From: Nelumbo lutea
Taxonomy: Eukaryota > Streptophyta > Magnoliopsida > Proteales > Nelumbonaceae
NCBI GenBank assembly: GCA_022828595.1
Contig: JAKGHH010000001.1
Span: forward strand, 209,883,848-209,947,847
DNA: 64,000 bases
Reading direction: 5' to 3'
Shown here: in pieces, positions 11,401 to 23,400 of the stretch
Numbering within the stretch: position 1 is the stretch's first letter
How the letters are laid out: each line of letters starts with the position of its first letter
The notes under the pieces: model-generated
The model's input: the letters and a program-made list of their open reading frames with translations, nothing else
What the model was told of the DNA's origin: nothing
Databases searched by the model: none
Translations under genes and position numbers: made by a program

Positions 11401-14400
11401 TTCTTTCAGGACTTTTGCTATTATATGCCTGTATGTTGTTCCCTCCCCCCCCCCTCTCAGTAAGTGCTCGGGGGACCAAAACTCATCCAAAATAGTGGCA
11501 AGATTCCCACCCAAGTTGTCTGTCTCAGTGCCTACAACAGATACTGACTTTTTTATTATTTGAAAGGTATAACAGATCTGACTTTTTTTTATTTGAAAGG
11601 TACAACAGATCTGACTTTGCAAGCTCAGCTTACCAGGTTCTCATTCTTGACAACTGAAGCACTAAAGTTCCAAAAGTAAGGCAACCCAAGCATGTACAAT
11701 GATGGAAATCAACTTAATTAAACATTAAGTTGTTATGCCGTACATTTCATAACTTAATTGTACTTGTTCATAAAATTCAGTTCCTAGCCCACATTTCAGG
11801 AAAATAAAATGTAAGAAAGTGTATTATCGGATTGAGTTAACTCTTATGCCCATTCAGATTTGAGTAATGACGAACACTACCTTGAAAAATTATGCACAGG
11901 TTAATAGATAAGCACAAAGATACCTGAACAATTGGATCTAGTAAAGCAGATATCACCGGATCAAAGTCAGGCTTCTTTCCAGATGCAGGAACCATCATGC
12001 CATCATAGGTCTCAATTATTTCAAGTACAACAGACACTCCTTCCCTAACAGCAGGTGGGGGGGACAGATCAACTGCAACAAGTGGAGGGTACCGCAAAAT
12101 TTTTTCCCCTCGAGTCTTAAGAATGTCAAAGAAAGTTTGCTGAGCAGCATCTTTGAGTAATGACAATACTGTCTTACAGAGAGCTGTTTCTCTCCTTAGT
12201 AAGTCTGAAATCTATGGGAGAATAATAACCACCATGAAAAGAAAGATTGCAAGACAAAGAAGTAAAGAAGAAACCATAAGGTGGATGAACATATATATGG
12301 TGGGGGGTGGAAAAGAGAGAGACAATCACAAAATACATTGATAAGGATGCAAGAATTTAAGAACTTACAGTGTAGCTGTAGAATTCAAATGTGTTACTGA
12401 GCTTATATGCAATTATAAGACTGGGTTGAGACTGCAAAACTTGTTCAATTCTCACTTTGAATGGCCGGAAAACTCCCTCAAAAATTCTGTCCAGCACAAA
12501 TGTCATGTCCGATTCCATTTTTGAAGCATCAGTTTCTGCGCTTGTGGAAAAGCGATGTGCAGTTGGCCCTGTATCTATCACTGCATCTGGATCAAGTAAA
12601 GCGAGGACAAGCTCTCTCTCAGATGCCAATGCCTACTCAGAGTAAAGAGTAACACGAGTGTCAAAGGACAATAGAAAGATGAGACTAAAATATTGAGGAA
12701 TGAGGACTTCATACCTGATGCAACCACCCAAACATATCACCTACATAACGCAAGGGGTCATGAGCATGCACTTCAATTGGTCTAGGCAGACCACCAGGTC
12801 CTCCACGTGTAAGAGCATTTATAAACCTTCTAAATAATGCATTATGCCTCATATTTGCCACCTGAGCAAAAATTAAGTTGATTAGTGATAATAAGCATCT
12901 ATGATGTTAACCAGATCCACCAACCATGTATTTGATATAGATTGAGTTTATAAACAGAATCACCTCCTCAGCGCAGGACTTGAAGAGGACAGGCCTTTCT
13001 TTGAGGCAGCGAACAGCTGTCTTCAGACGGTCACCAACTTCAGGAGTATCACTATCACCCAATTTCCTACACTCAGCTTGAACCCACCTGGAACAAGAAA
13101 GAGTTATTAAATCTAGTTATTCATGGAAAAGGCATTCTTTTCTTTTTTAATCAATAAAGAAAAAGATCCATTAAGCAGAAATACATGGAAAATCCGAAAA
13201 TAATACCTACTCTACAGGGGAGGATGATGGGGAAAAAGAGGCCTCATGGGCTAACCAAAAAAGTAAAATGAGATCAAGCAAATAGAATAAGATACCCCAG
13301 AATGTTGGGCCCCCAGTACAACTAGTTACTCAGGCAATAGCATGACACAAAAAAAAACAAAGTGTGATAAATATGGATTACAAACATAATTTATTTGAGG
13401 GAAATTCACTTCACTGAAAATAAATGTCCATGCAATATATGTTATCCAAATTGACTTGCTAGGTTTAGGTCTCATCCACGATATGTGCCAAATAATAGTA
13501 ATTACAAGCTTGTAAGCCTCTAAATGTTTACCTTAGGACAAGCCTCATTTCTTTTGGATGTGTAGGTTTTAGATCTCAATAACATGGCTAAGTTTCTTTT
13601 ATCAACATATCCTCTCAGACCATGCAGAAATGCATGTATAGGCCAAAAGTTGACAGTTCAATTCTCCCTTCCTCCTAAAGTTCTCTTTTTTTATTGTAAA
13701 CACACAAATTAGTATTATATCTTGTTCATGTGCTTGAAATATTCTATGGGTCAGCAAAACCTTGATCTTTTAATTGAATTTCTAATGAATTTACTGATGA
13801 AATTTTCTGACTTTGTCCACGGGTGGGATCTGATTGATTTACCACTGGTTGTAGCATAGTACACCTGGACAAATAATCAAGAATCCCCCATATTAGTAAA
13901 ATTGGACAGTTTCTTAGTTTCATCAGATTGGGAAGAATACCTTCCAGATTCGGTCCAAGAAGCACTGCCAAATCCAATATCAAACCACACCCCAGTGATG
14001 CTTGGTTACAGTGGAATCATATCTTGCCATTTAAATTCAAATATATGTGGTTAAGGGAAAAGGGCTTGGTTGATTTGTTGGAACAATGGTGTAATGAATT
14101 GTAGTTCAAAGGGTCAGCCAGCCATATAATAAGTACAAAGTCAAAAGACCTAAAGTAGAAGACCAAAGGGTGGAAAAAGTATTCAGGAGTGTAGCATTTT
14201 TTTCAATAATCAATACTAAACTTTTATTATTGATTGGTGTCACTCCTCCCAGACCACTCTGATCAATTCTTGATTGGCGTCAATCTCAAGAAAAGATTGA
14301 AACTTACCCAAAAATACTTGGCTGCCACTTCCAATCCTTAGTCTGAACCCTAATCTTGAGTTTCTTTTCTTCTCTCCGATTCTTCCTGATCACCAGACTC

Positions 14401-17400
14401 TTTCCAAGACTCCAAAATCTCTTGAAAAGGTGCTGCGCTCTACCAGTGATCTCCTAGAACCAGCCGATTGCCAAATCTTGCTAAAACTTCCAACCCTAGG
14501 AAGTTCTCATGCAGTCAATCCGATTAGATTCACATGAGAAACACTAGGTTGGATCTGATACCAACTTGTTTAGTAAGGACTGAGATCAGTCCTAGTATAG
14601 ATGAGAATTTCAACAAGAAAACCAGAGAATGAAATAAGGAGAAAGAGAGAATAGAGAAAAGAGAGAGAGAGGAACGAAGAGAAAGATATTCAGAGAAAGA
14701 GTGGAATCAATAACTTGCCGCCCCACTCAATTATATATATATATATATATTTAATAGTGGCACACTTACAAAATTACCCCTACTAACATAACATGTCAGC
14801 AACTAAAAGAATAACAGACATAACTAACTTATAACTTACTAACACTGCTAACATGCTAACAGCTAACACAAATGACATTACTGCCCTACAACTCTACAAT
14901 GTATAAACGGCAAAGGATATTATACAAAATTTCATACACCCATTGAGAGCATATACCATACTTCCACCCCTTATATGTTCATAATTTCATATTACATGGC
15001 CCAAACAAATTTGTTCCTTCCTATGCATTGTCTGGCTGAAGCATCAGCCATTCTGTTAGCCAACCATTCTACCCATTGGATTTTGATTTACATTGACCTT
15101 GTTAGCCACTTAAACCATTTGAGTTCATTTCTGTACTGCTATAAGGATCTCTTCCTATTCAACAGCCATCTGATTACTACCTTTGAATCACCTTCAATAA
15201 TTAGTTTACTTATCCCCATCCATGTCTTTTAAAGCTTCCTTAATTTCACCTACCTTGAACTCCTATTCAATCTAATACATTGAGAATTCACTCAATCTTT
15301 TGGAAATCATCTCCCCAAGGGATATCCAGCTCCAAACTCTAAGTATACAAGTTTATTTCAACCCAACCACCTCCTGGATTTCACTCCATGACTCCACCAC
15401 CTCATCTACTTGTATTCTTGAGATAAAATTCCTCCTTCTAGCACTAGCATAGGCATGACTTTCTGAAGATTTCCAATGCCAAATCCACCACATTTTTTGC
15501 TTCTACTAATCAACTCCCATTTAACCCTATTACCCCTTTTCCCTTCCCTTGGCTCCCATAAAAAGTCTCTCATCATCTTCTCTAATTTCTTGACCACATC
15601 TTCTAGAGCCTTAAAAACCAATTAATAGACATGAAGATTAGCTAGGGCATACCAAATCAAGGTAAGCGTACCTCCTAGTGACAAGTACCCCTTCTTCCAA
15701 CTAGCAAAGCCTCTTCTTGAATCATTGTAACACAGGGTTCCAGAAGCTAAAATTTATTGGATTATCTCCAAGAGGTAAGCTTAAATAATTAGAGGCCAAG
15801 GAGATACAACACACCCCTACATAGCTGCATAGTTTGTCCTCTCTATCCACCATGTTAACTCCTACTAAACAGATCTTATTAAAGTTCACCTTGAGGTTTG
15901 ACATTTGTTCAAATAGATGCACAATTGATTTCAAATTTCTAATCCACATCAAACCATCTGCAAACTGCAAGTGAGTACCCTCTCACTAACTGTCTCGAAT
16001 TAGCCCTAGAGATTAATCTATGAAGGACATCTGCAATGAGCCCCCAGCAGCTGTTCCCTAACTCACTCCTGTGAGTCATAGTAATGTTATCCTTTCTTTC
16101 CAAGTCCGATAGTAGGAGCAGGAAAACAACACAAGCAGTAGGAACAGGAACCACAATTGATCAGGAAAGCAATTGGAATACTCAAAATAGGAATATGAGT
16201 CTTGGCTTTAGTCTTTCCTCGCTTTGTCACTCTTTATAGGAAGAGGAGCATATTTAGCAGCAGCTGGAACTGGAGCTGGTGTATTTACAGTAGTCTTTCC
16301 TCACCTTTGTCACTCTGGTTGGTTAGTTTGTCTTGTATGATGAATAGGCAACCGGCATACTACATAGTCAGTATGAACTGGCAAGTGGAACACAATCACT
16401 AGGAACAAAAGGAACTCGGAACTGGCATAAGAAACCGAAACCTCCACTGCAACGGAATAATAGGAGTAGGAGCTCGTCTCTTGCCGGTAGTAGGAGAAGG
16501 AGTAGAAGGTTGTCATGTTAGGGAAAAGGAACTGGAGTGGGAGTAGGATCAGGAGCAGGAAAGCCAAAACAAAAAGGAGAGAGTTTGTCAACCTATTGAT
16601 TCCTCGAATAGCAAGGAAAAACACCCACCACTATTCAATTTACTAGCAGTCTAGCATTGGATAATGGAAGGTTTAACACATCCCATAATCCACTTGTACC
16701 AATTCTCCTCAAAACCACAACTTCTCATTACCTCCAATAAAAATGACCACTCTACTAGACCATAGGCCTTCTCCAAACCTAACTTACAAATTAAGCCTTT
16801 TTCCCCCTATTCTTTTCATCTTCTCCATGCATTCATTGCCAATTAATTTGGTTCAATAATTTGTCTATTTTGTACAAAAGCTCCTTGATTAGATGAAATG
16901 ATAGGACTTGCCTAATCCCCTTGATTAGGTGAGATAACACCTTAGCTATTATCTTATAGAGGCTATTCACCAAGCTTATAGGTCTGAGATCCCTAGGATG
17001 GATTGTACCATTCTTTTTAGGAACCAAAGCAATGAAAGTTGCACTTAATCCCAAGTTTATCACACCCAATGTGTTCTCCAATAGAAAAAGGAGGTCTAGG
17101 GATCAGAAACTTGAAGATTTTCAATCAGTCCCTACTAGGGAAATGGGTGTGGAGATTTGGGAAAGAAAGGAAAAGCTGGTAGGGGAAATTATTAGCAGTA
17201 AAATATGGTACAGACACTTGTAACTGGGCAACCATTTCAAATCTGTCCTCTTTGGGTTGTTCCCTTTGGAATAAAATTATGGAAGTTGCTCCACTTCTAA
17301 ATAGAGGACTTACCATAAAGGTGAGTTCAGGTCACAGATGAAATTCTGGAAGGACGGTTGGTGTAGTAGCAGGCCTTTAGCTAAGTCCTTTCCCCAGTTA

Positions 17401-20400
17401 TGCCAGTTTGCACAAAATCAGGATGTAATAGTGACTGAATGCTATGAACTGAGAGGCAACAACACTTCCTGGAACCCTTACTTCAGAAGACAATTTCAAG
17501 ATTGGAAAATAGACCAAGTGGTAGGGCTGTTTCAGCTGCTGTCTAACCAGTCCTTAAACCAGATGGAAGAAGATACTTGGACTTGGAACTGGTCTGCAGA
17601 TGGGTTGTCCTCAGTTAACTATTTTGCTAGAAGCTTAACAGTTGGAGACAAAGCTAAGGTTCCTGCTGACAAAATCTGGAATCCGATTCCCCCCTAAAAA
17701 GTAGGTTTGGGCTATAGTGTTGGACAAAAGCCTCTCAAAAAAGAACCTGGTCAGAAGAGGGATTCAGATTCAAGACCTGATGTGTGTGATGTGTGGCCAG
17801 GAAGTAGAGAACAACAGCCACTTGTCCATCCATTGCCTTGTCTCTGCAGAAATCTGGGGGCATTACCTCTCCTCTGTGAGCTTATATTGGACTATGCCAA
17901 TGACTGAAGGACCTGTTATGGTGTTGGGAGCTCCAAGTCCTGTCAAGGATGGCAAGAAGTGTTTGGAAGATAGTTCCTGCTGCAGTAATAAGCACTATCT
18001 AGGAGGAAAGGAATTGAAGAATTTTTCAAAATTGTTCAATTCAAAGGAAGTCAACTGCTTACTTTCTATTTCTTTTGGCAAGCTAATCTCCTGGACAGCT
18101 ACAGCAAAAGGTCTTCAAAGCAGGGTGCTTGGAACCCAGCTGGGGTCTAGAAGTTTATTTGAGTTGTAATTCAGTGTTGGGTCTTTGGACCCAGTCTGTT
18201 GCTTCCTAAATGGGGCTCCCTGTAAAAAAAAAATCTTTTGTCCCATATAATCCAAGGAATCACTAAAGGAAGCGTCCTCCACACCATTCACCCTTTGGGA
18301 CAGAGGCCTAACAAATACCAGCCCAACAAGAGCTTGTTTTAAGATTCTGGGAAGCCATACAAATAAGATGTCAAGTGTTGTTGCTCAAATGGTTGGATCA
18401 TTGTAACATAAAAGCACTTAAATGGTGGGACCATTTCCATTGTTTAAAATGTCCATAAATGTCCTAATATTTCCAAAACATATTTCATTTTTTTATGAGT
18501 AATAGTGAAATTTTATTACTTGAGAAACTGATTTAGATTTGTAATTACACACAACACCCCTTGGAAAGGCACAAGCTGCAGCCTCTCCCAATAGCTTATA
18601 AGGAAACTAGGAATAAATTACAAAAATCATAGCTGAGCCCAAAACATTCTTCCCTATTTACCCCTTATTTGGCTAATACATCAGCCAAAGCATTTGATGA
18701 TCTCCCCACCAACTCCAACTGTATAGAAACCAACATATTCCTTGTCATCCAAAAATTTCTTAATTTAATATTTTCATTCTTGTAGCATCATACAGTATCC
18801 GCAGTGTTTTTCAACCAGCCCACCACCACCTTGGAATCCCCTTCAATAATTAGCTGCTCTACCCCCAATTGGTTTGCAAATTGCACTCCTTGTACAGCAG
18901 CTAGTAGTTCTGCCCTACCAGAATTTCTGAATCCTGGAGGACCTTGTACAGCAGCTAGTAGTTCTCCAGATTCATTCCTCAGAACACCCCCCATTCCAGA
19001 TAACCTTGGATTGTCCAAGCTACTTCCATCAAAATTCAGCTTCAGTGAGCCTTCAGACAGGGGAAACCACTTTGTAACTACCTTATTATTAATGGAAGAA
19101 CACCTTGCTACTGCTGACCAGTTTCTCCAAAAGTCATTAATGGAGAATTGATAAAAAATTTCCAAAATCTTTTGTACATGAGGGTGAAGCTTCTTTGGCA
19201 ACTGTGCATATCCATAGGCACTTTTTTGTACATGAGTTGAGGGCGTCTTGCCCTCCTTTTGATCATTATTCATTGATACAATACTTTTACACAGCTTATC
19301 AAAAAAATAAATACATAAATACCATGAAGGTGAAGCTTCTTTGGTGTTGCACTATGGCAACAATCCTTTGGAGCATTTAGCATAAAAAATACATGGATAT
19401 TTGAGAACAAATGTCAAGAAGCAAACTCCAGTATTTGACTATGCATGGTGTGGGTGGCATACTGGGCAATGACAAGAGAAGAATTTAAAAGGGATTGTGG
19501 CTGATTCTATCTTGAGGAGGTGATCTACTATAGCAAGTTTTCCCTCAAAGAAAGGTAGTAGTGAAAGCTTGGAATAGGGTAGAAAAGGGAATGATAAAAC
19601 TGAAGTTTGACGGGAGTTCCTCTGGCAATCTAGGACAATCAGGATGGGAGTGTTTTTAGATATGAGCACAGAATTCTGATGAGATATGGACCAGGATGTG
19701 GGAATTCTTTTAAGGGCAGAACTCTTCAGACTTCTTCAAGGGACAAAATTATCTGTTGATAATGGTTGTAATAGGCTTCTAGTCAAAGGGGGCTGTCAAG
19801 TGTTAGTTTGATGGCTTATATTTAGGCTTAATGGGCCATGGGCATTAAGAATTTTTACCAGGAAAGCTAGAGTTTTAGTATCTGATCTAAACTTCTCATT
19901 TAGATGGATTCCAAGATCTTGGCCAACAGCTTAGCAAGACTGGGAGCGAACAGCACTGATTAGAATGAGGAATGCCAGGCCCAGGTAACTTTATAATTGC
20001 ATTCCTTTCAAACTATTGTATCAGCTTTATCATCGTCTTTTATTGTTTGCTGATGGTGTTTATCTTTGATTAACTATCTCTCTATATCCTTTGGAGAATT
20101 AGAGATGCACTCATAGTTGTCAAGGCGACGCCTATGCCTAATGATTAGGCAATTTTTAGAGGTCGCCTCGCCTAACGCCTATATGGTGTCCATATTACCA
20201 TATCATTTTATTGGATGGTTTTATTTTATTAACATACACCCTGTTGTATGTTACACTTTTTTATTAAGATAGTTCTTCTATTAGAATTGTGAGTATGTTA
20301 CAAGTTTTTTGGGCTCTAAACCAAGACTGAGAAGATAGAGAAGACTGACAGAATAGTTTCCATTGTTTCGACCGAGAGTGAGAAGAGAAGATGAAGACCG

Positions 20401-23400
20401 ACTTGAAAAGAGTTTTTCAGTCTAAGTCATCCAGGACCTCCAGGTAAGTTCTTCTTCTTCTTCTTTAAGTCATCTCATGCTCTTGTATTTTTTTTCTTAC
20501 ATATTTTAAGAAATATTGTAGGAAACAAAACAGGGGCTTCGCCAACGCCCCCTACTCCTTCGAATGGTCCTATTACTCTTATTTTTTAGTTTTTTTAAAT
20601 ACTTTTGTGAACAAGACTGAGACTCTTCTTCTTCTTCTTCATCCCCTTATTTTGGAATGAAACAGGGGCTCTGTCCCCTTATTTTTCTCCTTTTTTCTTG
20701 CATTCAACCTTGTTATTGGACTGAAACAGGGTCTCTGCCCCTTAAAAACAGTCCAAATCGTCCTCTTATTCATGGATTTTTATTTTCTTATTTTTTAAAG
20801 AAATTCTTTTTTGGGAACAAAACAGAGCCCCCTTATTTTTCTCTCTTCCTTGCTGCATTTCCTTTTTTTTTTTGCCTAGTACAGGTTATTAAACATTGAT
20901 TTAATATATTTAAATGATGTATTGTCCAAATCGTCCTCTTATTCATGGATTTTTATTTTCTTATTTTTTAAAGAAATTCTTTTTTGGGAACAAAACAGAG
21001 CCCCCTTATTTTTCTCTCTTCCTTGCTGCATTTCCTTTTTTTTTTGCCTGGTACAGGTTATTAAACATTGATTTAATGTATTTAAATGATGTATTGTCCA
21101 AATCGTCCTCTTATTCATGGATTTTTATTTTCTTATTTTTTAAAGAAATTCTTTTTTGGGAACAAAACAGAGCCCCGTTATTTTTCTCTCTTCCTTGCTG
21201 CATTTCCTTTTTTTTTGCCTGGTACAGGTTATTAAACATTGATTTAATATATTTAAATGATGTATTTATGATGGCGTTTTTATGTTTTTATATGAAATTT
21301 ATAGTTAGTTACTCATTTGAATGGTTTTATTGCTAATAGGTAGTAAACAGGTATGTTGGTTAGTATAAAAAACCAATAAAGCAGCTTACAAGTAGGGATT
21401 CTTAGATTTTATGCTTTCAGATTCCATTGCCTAGGCGACCTAGGCGCCTTGACAACTATGGATGTACTTTGTTTTATTTGATCAGAAAAATTCTCATCGT
21501 TACTGATAAAAAGGGAGAAGTCCAATAGAAGCACTAGAGGAAGAGGTAGAAGCAAAAGGGGTAAAAAATAGGCATGTTTGGGTTACCACTTGTGAAGTTA
21601 GAATATGGATGTTTCCAAGGTTATCAGCTAGCAAGTTCTTTTTGTTTTTGGAGGTGGTTGGATGAACTACTGTTTTCAAGGATCATATGAGGGTGGTGGT
21701 GCAAAATTTGAAAGCAAGTCCTTAATCGGGTTTATGTATTATTTTTCATATTGAGAAGGGCTACAAAGCCTGCACATTCTTGTAATCCATTTTTCTTTAA
21801 TGCATTTTTTTTGTTTTATTATCAAAAAGATCTGACTAGACTAACAAAAATAATAATTACATAATCACTACTATCATTACTTTAATTCAAAGAAAATTCA
21901 ATAAGTTGATTTTTCCCAAAAATACCACATTCTAATCTTTGCTTTTTTTATTTCCATGAATTTAGCAGCTTATTTTCTCGGTAATAATATATTGGTCCAA
22001 AATTATCTTGCAAGCCCTTTAACTGGTCTACGTAAAAGAAATAATAGTCCTTCTCGGTGTTATAACCCTCTCACATCTAAATTTGCTAGATTAATTTTAA
22101 CATTGTTCTCGCAAACTGTTATTTGACTGAATACCAAAATATGTTCTAAAATGGTGTCAGCTAATTCTAACACCATGCCTTTTAAGAAATGGTGTTGAGA
22201 GTCCTTGGAGATTCAACTGCATTTTCAATGAGACTTTGGAAATCAAGTCTAACTTGATCTGTCGTTTTAGATGGATTAGAGCTGAATTGTGTGGCTGATG
22301 GTTTGGTCAAATCAGGGGTGGAGAGGGATTTTTTGCATAGTGACTCCTCAATGATTTGTAAATTCTAGGAGGATCCTACTTTTTTTACTGGTTTTGGTCC
22401 TCTGTGGTATTTCTGTACATCTTCTCATGTACATCCTTCTTCCCCCTTTGCAATAAAAGTTACCCTTCTCTCAAAAAAAAAATCATATTAAATATTTTCA
22501 ATCAAATCCATATGACCATTTGCTGAAAATTGAATTCTTAGTGAAGGTATGAACATTTATACATACCAAATATGAGATTTTTCTCCCATATCGTCGATGT
22601 CTAGAAGGAGATGGATCTTCTAGAGATCCTGTATGGAAATATAGCATGGAAAATTGGAAATTGAAGGGTGTATAAAAATTGGCAAGCCCCATATATTATA
22701 TATAGTACCTTGACAGGATTACATTAGTAGTTTAGTATTAGCTTATTTTTTATGTTACTTATGATCTATAAGTTTGTCCACTATTTTATGAAAATCTTTT
22801 GGCGCTTAGCTTTTGTATGTATCATGGCTTGCACTTTTCCTCCTTATGTCCCCAACCACCTTGCCTCCACCTTTTCCTATAAAAACATTGGCTGAAATGT
22901 GGGTCTTTATAGTTGGTTTGGTCATTTTAAAGGAGTGGCAAGCTGTATTGAAAAAGAAGAGTTTTGAGAATGGTCTTTCTGGTTTAGATACTGATTCATG
23001 GGTTCTTTATTGTACTGGGCTTTGGTCAATAGTGGTGCATTGCAGGTTAGAGGGTACAATTGCTGCAGTGTTTGCCTGTGGGGTTTACTTTGTCTTTTGT
23101 CTTGAGCATGTTCTTTCTATTCATAGTAATATTCATTATATAAGCATAAAGGCTAAAAAGACTTTTACATGTTTGAACATTTCTTTTTTTTGGACATTGA
23201 AAAACCTCACCTGCACAGGCGCTCATATGCTCCTTCTTGGTACACGGCCATCATATCCATCAGTTCCAAACCTGCACGCTGTGAAAGAACCCTTCAGTGA
23301 AATAATGACAAAGACTAACCAATTTTCTTATTAAATAAGCTTTTCTGTCTATATAATATTTATTAAAAAGAATTAAAGATGAGAATTTCAAATCAAGCAT

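Noticed and set aside
14960..18232. Possible twin-priming (5'-inverted) single LINE
   Set aside because: The minus and plus halves both contain the same ORF2 region (GG.GI.NL block) and belong to different lineages, so they are two insertions.
20657..21336. Two Phe-rich frames that look like membrane proteins
   Set aside because: They are translations of a 172-bp tandem repeat with T-runs.
22813..23334. 173-codon plus-strand open frame
   Set aside because: It runs antisense through COG6 exon 5 and shows no domain, so it is a chance frame.
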